DNA of 64,000 nt from NCBI GenBank assembly GCA_017643585.1, contig JAEPND010000010.1, positions 1-64,000 on the forward strand. The letters are read 5' to 3'. The notes below the pieces were generated by a model. The model was not told the DNA's origin, did not search any database, and saw nothing but the letters and a program-made list of their open reading frames with translations. Source of the DNA: Maricaulis sp. GTDB taxonomy: Bacteria > Pseudomonadota > Alphaproteobacteria > Caulobacterales > Maricaulaceae. The position numbers and the translations under genes were made by a program. Below are positions 48,814 to 58,409 of the stretch, piece after piece (the first letter of the stretch is position 1; every line of letters begins with the position of its first letter).

Positions 48814-49464
48814 ATGGCGAAGACCAAGATCGCCGTGCTCATTTCCGGGCGCGGCTCGAACATGCAGGCAATTGTCGAAGCGGCCGAGGCCGAAGACTAT
48901 CCGGCCGAGATTGCGCTCGTCGTCTCCAACAACCCCGATGCGGCAGGCCTCGCCTGGGCTGCAGATCGCGGTATCGAGACAGAGGTTCTCAATCACCGGG
49001 ATTACGAGACGCGGGAGGGGTTCGAAGAAGCGCTCGACATCCTCATCCGTCTTTATGGCGCCCGCATTGTCTGCCTCGCCGGGTTCATGCGGATCCTGAC
49101 TCCGTACTTCACCGAGAAATGGCGGGACCTGCTGGTCAATGTCCACCCGTCGCTGCTGCCGTCCTTCAAGGGGCTTCACACCCATGAACGTGCGCTGGAG
49201 GCCGGCGTCCGCATCCATGGATGCACTGTGCACTATGTGCGCCCTGAGATGGATGATGGTCCGATCATCGGCCAGGCTGCCGTACCCGTCCTGCACGGTG
49301 ATACGCCGGACACGCTGGCCGCACGTGTGCTTGAGGCGGAACATCAGCTCTATCCGCAATGCATCGCCCTGGCCTGCTCCGGCAAAGCACGTGTCGCGGG
49401 CGAACGCGTGCGCCTGCAAGTGCGCGAATTCGGCGCTGACCTGCTGATGAACCCGCACGACTAG
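48814..49464 (+). CDS. purN: Phosphoribosylglycinamide formyltransferase
   Basis: A 216-residue folate-dependent GAR transformylase. Catalytic N109, H111 and D147 sit in NVHPSLLPSFKG and MDDGPII; VLISGRGSNMQAI is the phosphate loop. The start has GAGATCAAG upstream. It is the second gene of a purM-purN-arfB run. Confidence 0.97.
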   Translation: MAKTKIAVLISGRGSNMQAIVEAAEAEDYPAEIALVVSNNPDAAGLAWAADRGIETEVLNHRDYETREGFEEALDILIRLYGARIVCLAGFMRILTPYFTEKWRDLLVNVHPSLLPSFKGLHTHERALEAGVRIHGCTVHYVRPEMDDGPIIGQAAVPVLHGDTPDTLAARVLEAEHQLYPQCIALACSGKARVAGERVRLQVREFGADLLMNPHD

Positions 49465-49468
49465 ACCA

Positions 49469-49888
49469 ATGCGCATCACCGAGACATTGGTGATTGATGA
49501 AGCGGAAATCGAGGAGCGTTACATGCGCGCCTCCGGTGCCGGGGGCCAGCATGTCAACAAGACCGAGAGCGCCATCCAGCTGCGCTTCAACGCCCTGGAA
49601 AACCGCAATCTGACGCCGGATCAGAAGACCCGGCTGAAAAAGCTGGCCGGTTCACGGATGACCCTGGGAGGTGAAATCCTGATCCGGGCGGAGAACTCCC
49701 GCTCCCGCGAGCGAAACCGGGCCGACGCACGCGAACGGTTGCGCAGCCTGATCGAGCGGTGTCTGACAGCGCCAAAACCGCGCAAGAAATCCCGCCCCAG
49801 CCTCGCCTCGGTCCGTCGCCAGAAGGACGCCAAGATGCATCGTTCCGGCCTCAAGGCTTCGCGACGCAAACCGGTGTCAGACGACTAG
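49469..49888 (+). CDS. arfB: Alternative ribosome-rescue peptidyl-tRNA hydrolase ArfB
   Basis: A 139-residue class I release-factor-like protein with the catalytic GGQ at 25-27 in ASGAGGQHVNKTESAIQL and a basic, disordered C-terminal tail (about 105-139: PKPRKKSRPSLAS) that enters the mRNA channel. It rescues stalled non-stop ribosomes. It begins four bases after purN. Its stop overlaps the converging DUF4197 gene by four bases. Confidence 0.94.
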   Translation: MRITETLVIDEAEIEERYMRASGAGGQHVNKTESAIQLRFNALENRNLTPDQKTRLKKLAGSRMTLGGEILIRAENSRSRERNRADARERLRSLIERCLTAPKPRKKSRPSLASVRRQKDAKMHRSGLKASRRKPVSDD

Positions 49889-50586
49889 CCGAACACCCGC
49901 CTCAAGATCGAGGAGGCCTGCCCCAGCGGATCACGGCGAATGGCACGCTCCTCCTGGCCGACATAGTAGAAAACGCCATCCAGCGCCTTGTCGACCGCGT
50001 GATTGGACAGACGCTCGGCCAGATCGTCGGCGGACGTTCCACCGATCCCGAAACGCCCCAAGAAGGAGTTGCCGCGATTGATATGCGGTTCGATGCGATC
50101 AAGCGCGCCATAAACACCCGCTGACGACATCGCTGATTGCATATGTGGCTCGAGGGCCCGCTCCAGCCGGGGACCCGACGAGCGCCGCAGATACTCGGTC
50201 GCAGCGGTATCGGAACCACGCACGATATCCACTGCATCGCTGACGCTCATATCGCGAATGGCCGAGACGAATATATCGCGCGCGGCCGGCATGGCAGACT
50301 CCGCAGCGCGGTTGAGCCCGAGCTCAAGGTCATCGATCGCGCCCGACATCCCGACCCGCCGCAAGGTGGACTGGATTGACGCGACCTGACGCGGCAGCGG
50401 GATCCGCACTTGCGGATCACCCCAAAACCCGTCGCGACGCCCCAACCGGTTGGTCGCCAGTCGAGCGGCCTGGTCGAGCGCTGTTCGCAAACCGCGCGCC
50501 GCCTGGCCGTGACTGAGGCTCTGGGCCGAAGCTGGAAAACTCGCCAGAGCGGAAAGACTGGAAAACAAGAAAACGCGACGATCCAT
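49885..50586 (-). CDS. DUF4197 exported protein
   Basis: A 233-residue protein with a signal peptide (MDRRVFLFSSLSALASFPASAQ). The mature helical domain has LRTALDQAARLATNRLGRRDGF and PQVRIPLPRQVASIQSTLR, with the C-terminal signature KALDGVFYYVGQEERAIRRDPLG, which is diagnostic of DUF4197. It is periplasmic and its role is unknown. It is 18 bases downstream of the adenine deaminase gene. Confidence 0.9.
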   Translation of the reverse strand: MDRRVFLFSSLSALASFPASAQSLSHGQAARGLRTALDQAARLATNRLGRRDGFWGDPQVRIPLPRQVASIQSTLRRVGMSGAIDDLELGLNRAAESAMPAARDIFVSAIRDMSVSDAVDIVRGSDTAATEYLRRSSGPRLERALEPHMQSAMSSAGVYGALDRIEPHINRGNSFLGRFGIGGTSADDLAERLSNHAVDKALDGVFYYVGQEERAIRRDPLGQASSILRRVFG

Positions 50587-50604
50587 GAAAGCCCCCGATA
50601 CGAC

Positions 50605-51624
50605 CTAAGCCAACTCAGACGCGATGACCGCGTCAATCTCTGCCAGATGTCTAGCAATCGCATCCTGAGGCAAAAATGAACCGATGAAACTGTTGCGCGC
50701 CAGGGTGATGATTTCGCCAGCGGTCAACCCAACAGCCTCTGCAGTCCGCCGGAAATTGTCGTTCACATAGCCGCCGAAATAGGCCGGGTCATCGGAATTA
50801 CAGGTTGCCAGCAGCCCCAGCTCCAGCATGCGCTTGAGCGGGTGGTCTTCCAGGCGCTCGACACCACACAGGCGCAGATTGGACAGCGGACAGACGGTCA
50901 GCGCCATCTTGCTGTCGACCAGGCGCTGGACCAACTCGGTGTCTTCCAGGGCCCGGTTGCCATGATCGACACGGTCAATCTGCAACAGGTCGAGTGCCTC
51001 GTAGATGTATTCTGGCGGCCCCTCCTCACCGGCGTGGGCAACGCGCTTCAGCCCCAGCTCGCCCGCGCGTGCAAACACGCGCTCGAACTTGGATGGCGGA
51101 TGTCCCATTTCCGAGGAATCCAAGCCCACACCATCAATCCGCTCGAGATGTCCCATGGCCTGCTCGAGGGTCTCGAAAGCGGCGACCTCGGACAGGTGGC
51201 GCAGGAAACACATGATCAGCTGGGAGGTCAGCCCGCAACGGTCCTCCGCCTGCTCCAGCGCCCGTGTCAGCCCGTCAATGACAGTCGCGAAGGCGATGCC
51301 ACGTTCGGTGTGCCCTTGGGGATCAAAGAAGATCTCGACATGGCGGACATTGTCCGCATGCGCCCGCTCGAGATAGGCCCAGGCGAGGTCAAAGAAGTCC
51401 TGCTCGGTCTGCAGCACGTTCATGCCGACATAGTAGATATCCAGGAAGTCCTGCAGATTGGAGAATTCATAAGCCGCCCGGATCTCCTCAACCGTCTTGT
51501 AAGGCAGCTCGATACCGTTTCGCTGCGCCAGGGCCATCATCAGTTCAGGCTCAAGCGAGCCCTCGATATGGAGATGAAGTTCAGCCTTGGGCAGGCGCGC
51601 GATCAGATCATTGAGTGCAGACAT
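50605..51624 (-). CDS. Adenine deaminase, adenosine deaminase superfamily
   Basis: A 339-residue zinc amidohydrolase. HLHIEGS (H17, H19) and HAGEEG supply metal and catalytic ligands, HGNRALED the base-binding His, and SDDPAYFGGYV is the variant of the STDDP motif that marks the adenine-specific branch rather than adenosine deaminase (recalled). It converts adenine to hypoxanthine in purine salvage. I chose the ATG at 51624 (MSALNDLIARLPKAELH); the open frame extends to 51825 through non-conserved sequence overlapping the regulator gene. Confidence 0.9.
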   Translation of the reverse strand: MSALNDLIARLPKAELHLHIEGSLEPELMMALAQRNGIELPYKTVEEIRAAYEFSNLQDFLDIYYVGMNVLQTEQDFFDLAWAYLERAHADNVRHVEIFFDPQGHTERGIAFATVIDGLTRALEQAEDRCGLTSQLIMCFLRHLSEVAAFETLEQAMGHLERIDGVGLDSSEMGHPPSKFERVFARAGELGLKRVAHAGEEGPPEYIYEALDLLQIDRVDHGNRALEDTELVQRLVDSKMALTVCPLSNLRLCGVERLEDHPLKRMLELGLLATCNSDDPAYFGGYVNDNFRRTAEAVGLTAGEIITLARNSFIGSFLPQDAIARHLAEIDAVIASELA

Positions 51625-51686
51625 GAGGTGCTTTCTGTTGGAGAGGATAGAAAATGCGCCGAGCGGGCAGAGCTGGCAAGACCTGG

Positions 51687-52925
51687 CTAGTCGCCCCCAA
51701 GGCACGCCTCCAAGGTCGCCGGGTCGGTAATCGGCGCACACACTTCGCGCACGCCCGCCTGGTCCCCGCGCCCGGACAGGACCGCCGCCAGTCCCGTCAA
51801 GGCGATCGGATTGAGTGGATCCCATTGCAGAACACGCCGGTACCAGCGCTCCGCAGTCGCAACGTCACCGCGCTGGCGATAGCTGTGCGCGACTGAAAGG
51901 CCCGTGTCGGAATACCAGGGCCGTACCAGGACGGCCTGGCGTTCATAGACACGGCTCATCGCCTCGAAGGCCAGCTCCATGTGGGCGAGTGCAAGGTCGG
52001 GCTGTCCTTGATGACCATAAAGGTCGGAGAGATTGATGAAGGCTTCCCAGGCATCCGGGTCCAGCGTGGCGGCCCGGTCATAACTGCGGATCGCGGCGGC
52101 GATCTCTCCCTGAGCGGACTGCACGAGACCGAGCGCACGATGACCAAGCGCGTAGGCCGGATCCTCGACAATGGCGGCCTCGGCGTACTGCCGCGCCTGC
52201 GCAAGCGCGGAGATCGCTGCCGGAGTTTGTGTCCGGCCATTGGCCAGGGCTGTCCGGATCCGCGAGCGCAGCCCCAGCTCTTCCCAATCACCGTCCGACC
52301 AACGAATGACGTGCTGGGTCAGGGTGTTGGCCAGCCCGGCCAGCGCCGGCGCAGAGTGCGGGTTATCCTGTACCGCCCCGCGATACAGTCGCTGGGCTGC
52401 TGCATTATCCGTGGCGGTAAACTGGTAATAGAACTCATCGGCCCGGGCGAGACGCTGCCCTTCCTCGTCTGACCCGACCGGGCCTGACGGGCTCGGCATT
52501 GCGGCCCAGACAAGGGCCACGACCAGGGCCAGCCCTGCAAGAGCCACGGAGACATATCGCCAGTCGAAATTGAGTGGAACTGGTTCGGCCGGCATCACGG
52601 GACCTGGCTCAACCAGAAGCCGGTACCCCTTCTTGGGGACTGTGGCGACAAATCGTGGAGCGCGCGCATCATCGCCCAGCGCCTGCCGCAGTTTCCAGAC
52701 GGTGCGCCCCAGGGCGTCATCATTCACAGTGACCCCCGGCCAGAGCCGCGCAAAAATCTCTTCACGGGTCATGGCCTGGCCCGGAGTTTGTGCCAGCAGG
52801 CAAAGCAGAGCCATGACCTTGGGTTCGAGATCGACGACTTCGTCTCCGCGTAGCAGCCGGCCATTCGTCGGCTCGACGCGCATCTCACCGAGCTGGAACC
52901 CCTTGTCCAAATCCATGAAATTCAA
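51687..52925 (-). CDS. Membrane winged-helix regulator with TPR domain (ToxR/CadC-like)
   Basis: A 412-residue one-component regulator. Residues about 5-105 are an OmpR-type winged helix (LEPKVMALLCLLAQTPGQAM, GRTVWKLRQALGDD, VPKKGYRLL). One transmembrane helix is near 123-143 (YVSVALAGLALVVALVWAAM). The periplasmic half has TPR-like repeats (about 160-400; PAYALGHRALGLVQSAQGE, TLDPDAWEAFINLSDLYGHQ). It is divergent from the S41 peptidase gene. Two GGTCAGA direct repeats with an 11-bp period lie between them. It precedes the deaminase gene by 62 bases. Confidence 0.88.
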   Translation of the reverse strand: MNFMDLDKGFQLGEMRVEPTNGRLLRGDEVVDLEPKVMALLCLLAQTPGQAMTREEIFARLWPGVTVNDDALGRTVWKLRQALGDDARAPRFVATVPKKGYRLLVEPGPVMPAEPVPLNFDWRYVSVALAGLALVVALVWAAMPSPSGPVGSDEEGQRLARADEFYYQFTATDNAAAQRLYRGAVQDNPHSAPALAGLANTLTQHVIRWSDGDWEELGLRSRIRTALANGRTQTPAAISALAQARQYAEAAIVEDPAYALGHRALGLVQSAQGEIAAAIRSYDRAATLDPDAWEAFINLSDLYGHQGQPDLALAHMELAFEAMSRVYERQAVLVRPWYSDTGLSVAHSYRQRGDVATAERWYRRVLQWDPLNPIALTGLAAVLSGRGDQAGVREVCAPITDPATLEACLGGD

Positions 52926-52937
52926 CCTGTTTTACGC

Positions 52938-52955
52938 GGTCAGAAAAAGGTCAGA
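52938..52955. promoter_or_regulatory. GGTCAGA direct repeat, 11-bp period
   Basis: GGTCAGA occurs at 52938-52944 and 52949-52955, between the divergent winged-helix regulator and the S41 peptidase. OmpR-type winged helices usually bind such tandem half-sites one helical turn apart, so this may be the operator of the neighbouring regulator. Confidence 0.45.
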
Positions 52956-53050
52956 TGATCGGGAAGTCCGAGTCATTGCATTATCGAATGGCCAGGAGGA
53001 ATTGCAAAGGGACCGCAGCAATCCCGCTGCCCCTATTTCGGATCAACACC

Positions 53051-54493
53051 ATGTTGCGACATCTCCTGCCTGTGCTTCTTGCTGTGCTCGTTTTCCTCCC
53101 CATTGCTCACACCCAGCCGGGCGAGTTGATCTCGCCCGATGAACTGCGCTCTGATTTTGCAAACTTGCACGAGACCCTCGGGGCAGCGCACTTCGACCTC
53201 TACGCCCATACACCCCGCTCGGTATTCGACCAGCGGCGAGCAGAGATCTTCGCCGAACTTGTACACCCCCTCAGTCGGCGCGACGCCGCAGTGCTGTTTC
53301 AGACCTATGTCGCGCTGGCCCGTCATGGGCATGCGCGTATCGACTTCCCCTTCGACACCTGGTTCGACTGGGTCGGCAATGGCGGCGTCATCCTTCCGAT
53401 TGATGTTCGGATCCGGGATGGTCAGGTCTGGCTCGCAGATCACCAGAGCGCATCGGACGCGCTGAGTGTGGGCGATGAGATCCTGTCACTGAACGGCATT
53501 CCCAACGCCGTCTGGCTCGCACGCTATACCCGCCATCTGTCTGCCGACACGCCGCACATGGCCTACACGCTGCTTGAAACCTATCTGCCACTCATCTTCT
53601 GGGTCGAAAACCCCGACGCGACATCTGTTGAGCTGGAGGTCCGCAATCGCGCTGGCCAGATCACCACGCTGGCCGTTCCTCTGCTGAATCTGGAGGCGAT
53701 CCGTGCCTCGCGTTCACCGGCCAATTCCTTCACCCTGCCCGAATACGATGCCCGCATGCTGGACGGCGATATCGCCTATCTGCGACCAGGCGCCTTCTCC
53801 AATTCCACCCCCGGGGAGATTCCGTGGGACCCGACGCGTTACATCGCTCGCGTCGACGAGGCCCTGACAGACTTAATCAACGCCGACGCGCGCGCCCTGA
53901 TCATCGACATTCGAGATAATCCGGGCGGCGACACGTCCTTCTCCGACCCGATCATCGCCTGGTTCGCCGATCGCCCCTGGCGCTTCGCCTCACGTTTCCG
54001 GGTCCGCGTGAGTGACGCGACCACGGCATCAAATGCCGCGCGCCTGTCGGAAGGCGCCAATGCCATCAGCCGGCGCTATGCCGAGCTTTTCACCCATGCG
54101 GAAAACGGAGACATTGTTGATTTCGAACTGGACATGGAGCAACCGCGGGACGGTCAGCAATTCCAGGGCGACGTCTATGTCCTGGTCAACCGCTATTCCT
54201 ACTCGAATGCGACGACCATGGCCGCACTGATCCAGGATTATGGTTTTGCGACGATCGCGGGAGAGATGACCGCGGACATGGCCACCACATTCGGTGCCCT
54301 GGAACGCTACACCCTGCCCAATACCGGGCTCGTGCTGGGTTATCCCAAAGCGCACATCATCCGCCCCAATGGCGAGGATCACCCTCACCCGGTCACACCG
54401 GACCTCGAACTGGACTTCCCGGTTTTGCGCGGTGAGACGGATGTCGTGCTGGAGCAATTGAGAGCCTTGATCTCAGAGCGCTCGCAAGACTGA
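53051..54493 (+). CDS. Exported S41-family (C-terminal processing-like) peptidase
   Basis: A 480-residue exported protein with a signal peptide ending near AHTQ. An N-terminal helical region is followed by a PDZ-like segment (GDEILSLNGIPNAVW, about 160) and the tail-specific protease core with LIIDIRDNPGGD and the serine region NRYSYSNATTMAALIQDYG. The serine is within SYSNA. No classical Tsp lysine spacing could be confirmed. The target is probably a periplasmic protein, and control by the divergent regulator is plausible. The ATG at 53051 follows the leader; an earlier open frame from 52955 lacks support. Confidence 0.88.
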   Translation: MLRHLLPVLLAVLVFLPIAHTQPGELISPDELRSDFANLHETLGAAHFDLYAHTPRSVFDQRRAEIFAELVHPLSRRDAAVLFQTYVALARHGHARIDFPFDTWFDWVGNGGVILPIDVRIRDGQVWLADHQSASDALSVGDEILSLNGIPNAVWLARYTRHLSADTPHMAYTLLETYLPLIFWVENPDATSVELEVRNRAGQITTLAVPLLNLEAIRASRSPANSFTLPEYDARMLDGDIAYLRPGAFSNSTPGEIPWDPTRYIARVDEALTDLINADARALIIDIRDNPGGDTSFSDPIIAWFADRPWRFASRFRVRVSDATTASNAARLSEGANAISRRYAELFTHAENGDIVDFELDMEQPRDGQQFQGDVYVLVNRYSYSNATTMAALIQDYGFATIAGEMTADMATTFGALERYTLPNTGLVLGYPKAHIIRPNGEDHPHPVTPDLELDFPVLRGETDVVLEQLRALISERSQD

Positions 54494-54494
54494 C

Positions 54495-54525
54495 AAAAAA
54501 CGGCCCGCGAAACATCGCGGGCCGT
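54495..54525 (-). terminator. Rho-independent terminator of ndk
   Basis: A perfect 11-bp stem ACGGCCCGCGA (54500-54510) / TCGCGGGCCGT (54515-54525) with a 4-base loop is followed on the minus strand by a T run (complement of 54495-54500). It lies between the converging S41 peptidase and ndk, so it may serve both. Confidence 0.93.
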
Positions 54526-54562
54526 TCTGATCTGCTATCTGACTGGGTCAGTTCAGATTGGC

Positions 54563-54985
54563 TTAGCCAACGATCTCGGCGTCGGTGAAGAAGAACTTGA
54601 TCTCTTCCGCAGCGGTTTCCGGAGCGTCGGAACCGTGTACGGAGTTCTCGCCGATGGACAGGGCGAATTCCTTGCGGATCGTGCCGTCAGCCGCTTCAGC
54701 CGGGTTGGTCGCGCCCATGACTTCGCGGTTCTTCGCGATGGCGTCTTCACCTTCCAGGACCTGGACCACAACCGGCTCGGAGATCATGAAATCAACCAGC
54801 TCGCCAAAGAACGGACGCTCTTTGTGCACAGCGTAGAAGCCTTCAGCCTGTTCGCGCGTCATGTGGATGCGCTTGGAAGCAACGATGCGCAGGCCGGCGT
54901 CCTCGAACTTGGCAATGATTTTACCGGTCAGGTTACGCTTGGTTGCGTCCGGCTTGATGATGGAGAAAGTGCGTTGGGTCGCCAT
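54563..54985 (-). CDS. ndk: Nucleoside diphosphate kinase
   Basis: A 140-residue enzyme that balances NTP pools by ping-pong phosphotransfer. The phosphohistidine is H117 in [10 protein letters not shown]. Typical start is [17 protein letters not shown]. It ends with the family C-terminus. The ATG at 54985 matches the family; an upstream in-frame extension of 14 codons is not used. Confidence 0.97.
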   Translation of the reverse strand: MATQRTFSIIKPDATKRNLTGKIIAKFEDAGLRIVASKRIHMTREQAEGFYAVHKERPFFGELVDFMISEPVVVQVLEGEDAIAKNREVMGATNPAEAADGTIRKEFALSIGENSVHGSDAPETAAEEIKFFFTDAEIVG

Positions 54986-55113
54986 GACAGGTTTCCTTGA
55001 ACTCGAGTGTGTCATCACCTCGAGCACAGCCGAGGCATCAGGATTCGCGCGGCTTATAGCGGGGGATGTGGGGAAAGTGAAGCAGTGTGACAGTACACCG
55101 CTTCAAAGCTTAC

Positions 55114-55878
55114 CTACTCCACCTCGGCCCACGCCCAGATCTCGTCCGGCGTTTGCTCTGACAGCGCCACGATATCCAGGCCGGAATTCTCCATCGCGCG
55201 CTGCACCAGGAAACGTCCGGTGCGATAGCCCACGCCCATCCGGCCATCGGGATGCTGGAACATCCAGGTGCCGTAATCCGCATCCACAGGCAGCTCGCGG
55301 ATTTCCCGCGCCCATTCCAGCGATGTTGGTTCGTCGGGCTGCATATTGCCCGGCTTGGAAACACCGGTGATCGATTCCGCGAATATGACCGCCAGGCCCT
55401 CATTGATCGTCGCGATCTGGATACCGGGACCGTAGTGATTGCCCTCAATCGTCCAACCACGGCGCAAATGATGCAGCTCGTGGGCAAAAGTCCCGGCGAG
55501 CCCATCACGCGCAGCGACCTCGAGGCTTTCCGGATGCAGGCTGGAAATCATGATCACGATCCGCCCCGGCGCCGCAGCCATGCCGGTTACATGTCCGACC
55601 ATGGTCAGATCGCGCGCCAGCGTGCGCACAGATACGCTGACTTCGTCAGCGAGATCAGGGTAGATCGCCTTCACCTGATCATAGGTGTCAGAGAGGATCG
55701 CCTCGATCGCCGCCTTCTCGCTTGCAGAGAAGGTGTGCTCCTCGCTGTCCTGGTAACTCACGGTGAGATTCCGGATCTCGTCCCTGTGAGAGACTGTGGC
55801 GGTTTCGGCCGTCAGTTCGATGGCGGTCGTCATCGACAAGACCGCCAGTCCAAGGCTCGCACCAATTTTTACAATCAT
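55114..55878 (-). CDS. DUF2268-type exported zinc metallopeptidase
   Basis: A 254-residue protein with a signal-like N-terminus (MIVKIGASLGLAVLSMTTAI). The zinc-binding motif HELHH lies in TFAHELHHLRRG, and a downstream Glu in TINEGLAVIFAE is the probable third ligand, the layout of DUF2268 predicted proteases. An ATG at 55899 has GGGGAG just before it and would add seven residues. The whole upstream open frame is antisense to the ABC-F gene and is not real. Substrate is unknown. Confidence 0.85.
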   Translation of the reverse strand: MIVKIGASLGLAVLSMTTAIELTAETATVSHRDEIRNLTVSYQDSEEHTFSASEKAAIEAILSDTYDQVKAIYPDLADEVSVSVRTLARDLTMVGHVTGMAAAPGRIVIMISSLHPESLEVAARDGLAGTFAHELHHLRRGWTIEGNHYGPGIQIATINEGLAVIFAESITGVSKPGNMQPDEPTSLEWAREIRELPVDADYGTWMFQHPDGRMGVGYRTGRFLVQRAMENSGLDIVALSEQTPDEIWAWAEVE

Positions 55879-56034
55879 TCTTCTTGGTCCAGTTATCATG
55901 CTCCCCAGCATTCGAACCGGATAGCGCAAAGCAAGCCTGTCTACAAGTGTCGCATCTTTGCTATGAGCGGGACAATCAGGCGAACAATCCCCTCTCTTGC
56001 CCTTCTCCGCGCTGCGGCCTACACCGCCTCTCCC

Positions 56035-57915
56035 ATGTTGCACGTCAATGATCTCACCTACCGGATTGAAGGCCGGGTCCTGTTCGACAAGGCGACCTTT
56101 GCGCTTCGCGGCAAGGCCAAGATGGGTCTTGTCGGGCGCAATGGCACCGGCAAGTCGACCCTGTTCCGCCTGATCCGCGGCGAAGCCTCGCCGGAAAGCG
56201 GCGATACCAGTATCAAGAAGGGCGCACGTGTGGGCTGGGTCGCCCAGGAAGTACCCTCTGGCGATGAAACGCTGATGGATGTCGTACTGGCCGCTGATCT
56301 CGAGCGTGCATCTCTGCTGGAAGAAGCGGAGACGGCAACCGAGCCGAACCGGATTGCCGAAATCCAGACCCGTCTGGCCGATATCGAGGCCCACTCTGCC
56401 GAAGCCCGCGCAGGCTCTATTTTGTCCGGTCTGGGTTTCTCCGGGGAGGCCCAGCGTCGACCGTGCAAGGAATTCTCGGGCGGGTGGCGCATGCGTGTGG
56501 CCCTGGCAGCGACCCTGTTTGCGCGGCCGGACCTGCTGCTGCTCGACGAGCCGACCAACTATCTCGACCTGGAAGGCGTGATGTGGCTTCAGGCCTATCT
56601 GCGCACTTTCCCCGGAGCGGTGTTGCTGATCTCCCACGACCGCGACCTGCTCAATGGTGCCGTCAACAAGATCGCCCATCTCAAGGACGCCAAGATAAGC
56701 GTCTATGAAGGCGGCTATGATGATTTCGAAAAGGCCCTGCGCGAGAAACAGCGCCTGCAGATGAAACTGCTGGAAAAGCAGGACGCCCAGCGCCGCCATC
56801 TCCAGTCTTTCGTGGACCGGTTCAAGGCCAAGGCGTCAAAGGCGAAACAGGCGCAGTCCCGGGTCAAGATGCTCGAGCGTATGAAACCTGTCGCCACGAT
56901 TGTCGATGATCCGGTCGCGCCATTCGAGTTTCCCAATCCCCAGCGCCGCATGGCGCCGCCGATCATCCGCATGCTGGACCTCAAGGCGGGCTATGAGCCA
57001 GGCAAACACATCCTGCGCGACGTGAACCTGAATATCGATCCGGATGATCGCATCGGCATTCTCGGTCGCAATGGCGCGGGCAAGTCGACCATGGCGAAAC
57101 TGCTCTGTGACAAACTGGATCCACAGGATGGTTTCCTGCGCAAACACAAGAAGCTCAAGATCGCCTATTTCGCCCAGCACCAGATCGACATGCTCTCGCC
57201 AGAAGTCTCGGCTTATCAGCATGTCGTCGAGCGCATGGAAGACGCTACCGAGGCACAGCGCCGCGCCCGCCTGGCCACGTTCGGCCTGCCGGGCGACCGC
57301 CAGGAAACGCCGGCCAAATCACTGTCCGGTGGCGAGAAGGCCCGGCTGCTTTTCAACCTGATCACCTTTGACGGCCCGCACCTGCTCATCCTCGACGAGC
57401 CGACCAACCACCTCGACATGGACAGCCGCGCCGAGCTGATCAACGCAATCAACAATTACGAGGGCGCTGTCGTGCTGATCTCCCACGACCGATATCTGAT
57501 CGAGGCCTGTGTTGACCGGCTCTGGCTGGTCGGGGACGGAACCGTCGCGCCCTATGGCGAGGATATCGAGACCTATCGCCAGTCCTGGCTGGGGCGAGGC
57601 CCGAAGGAGAGCTCCGGCAGGAAAAGCGTATCGACGGATGAAAAATCCGTCGCGCGCCGGTCTGCGGCCGAGCAACGAAAACTGCTCAAACCCCTGCGTG
57701 ATGAGGTCGCCCGCTGGGAAAAGGAAAGCGATCGCCTGCGCGGAGTGCTGGACGTGATCGACAAGGGTCTGGCCACGCCGGGCCTCTACGAGAAAGATCC
57801 CAAAACCGCGACGGACCTCCAGATCAAACGCGCCAAGGCCGTCGAGCTCCTCGACGCCGCCGAGACACGGTGGCTGGAAGCAGAAGAAAAGCTCGAAAAC
57901 GCCCAGACGGACTGA
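56035..57915 (+). CDS. ABC-F family ATPase, YheS/Uup-like
   Basis: A 626-residue soluble protein with two ABC domains and no membrane part. Walker A motifs are GRNGTGKST (about 36-44) and GRNGAGKST, with signature sequences EFSGGW and SLSGGE and Walker B LLLLDEPTN and LLILDEPTN. The linker between them is a helical P-site tRNA interaction motif. The C-terminus is a coiled coil (about 545-626). It likely acts on stalled ribosomes. The ATG at 56035 begins the first ABC domain; earlier frames are antisense. Confidence 0.95.
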   Translation: MLHVNDLTYRIEGRVLFDKATFALRGKAKMGLVGRNGTGKSTLFRLIRGEASPESGDTSIKKGARVGWVAQEVPSGDETLMDVVLAADLERASLLEEAETATEPNRIAEIQTRLADIEAHSAEARAGSILSGLGFSGEAQRRPCKEFSGGWRMRVALAATLFARPDLLLLDEPTNYLDLEGVMWLQAYLRTFPGAVLLISHDRDLLNGAVNKIAHLKDAKISVYEGGYDDFEKALREKQRLQMKLLEKQDAQRRHLQSFVDRFKAKASKAKQAQSRVKMLERMKPVATIVDDPVAPFEFPNPQRRMAPPIIRMLDLKAGYEPGKHILRDVNLNIDPDDRIGILGRNGAGKSTMAKLLCDKLDPQDGFLRKHKKLKIAYFAQHQIDMLSPEVSAYQHVVERMEDATEAQRRARLATFGLPGDRQETPAKSLSGGEKARLLFNLITFDGPHLLILDEPTNHLDMDSRAELINAINNYEGAVVLISHDRYLIEACVDRLWLVGDGTVAPYGEDIETYRQSWLGRGPKESSGRKSVSTDEKSVARRSAAEQRKLLKPLRDEVARWEKESDRLRGVLDVIDKGLATPGLYEKDPKTATDLQIKRAKAVELLDAAETRWLEAEEKLENAQTD

Positions 57916-57919
57916 ACGA

Positions 57920-58261
57920 CTAACCGCAGGTGATGCTTTCAATCCGGTCGCGGCGGTCGATACGGATGGTCAGACGCTCGGCGCGGTATTCCATCGTCGT
58001 TATCGTATCCGGTCCCAGAACGCGGAAATTGGCCGGCAGGACATCACGTGACACCGTCGTGCGCTGGCGCCCCACATATTGCTGCAGATCTTCCATGCCA
58101 CAGGTTCCGGTGATCGGACGCTGTACATTGGACGAACCCAGTTCCTGCACGGGCATCATGGGCGGCAAGGCGTCGGCAGCCTGAGGCTGTCGTGCCGGCT
58201 CATTGCTAGAGGCAAAGCATCCCGAAAGAAACAAAACCGATCCCAGGACCAAGACGCGCAT
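57920..58261 (-). CDS. I78-family peptidase inhibitor lipoprotein
   Basis: A 113-residue protein with a lipobox LSGC (Cys15 in MRVLVLGSVLFLSGC) and a mature domain starting CGMEDLQQYVGRQ and ending MEYRAERLTIRIDRRDRIESITCG, the I78 (potato-type inhibitor-like) pattern with terminal Cys-Gly. It may inhibit periplasmic proteases. I prefer the ATG at 58261 over a longer frame. Its end is four bases from the converging ABC-F gene end. Confidence 0.85.
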   Translation of the reverse strand: MRVLVLGSVLFLSGCFASSNEPARQPQAADALPPMMPVQELGSSNVQRPITGTCGMEDLQQYVGRQRTTVSRDVLPANFRVLGPDTITTMEYRAERLTIRIDRRDRIESITCG

Positions 58262-58409
58262 ATCACTCTCACCCACACTGATTACGCGGTAACCCTAGCG
58301 CCCACACAGCGAAGCTCAAGCGGCAAATTGGATAGGGCTAGCCAAGATCCGACGGACCTGCGAAAGCTAGGGGAGTTGAGTCCATCCCTTCCGCAATCAT
58401 ACATCGAAC

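Noticed and set aside
55252-56034. N-terminal 261 codons in front of the ABC-F gene
   Set aside because: They lie antisense to the DUF2268 gene; the ABC-F domain begins at the ATG at 56035.
55879-56799. Upstream extension of the DUF2268 frame
   Set aside because: Antisense to the ABC-F gene; the signal peptide begins at 55878.
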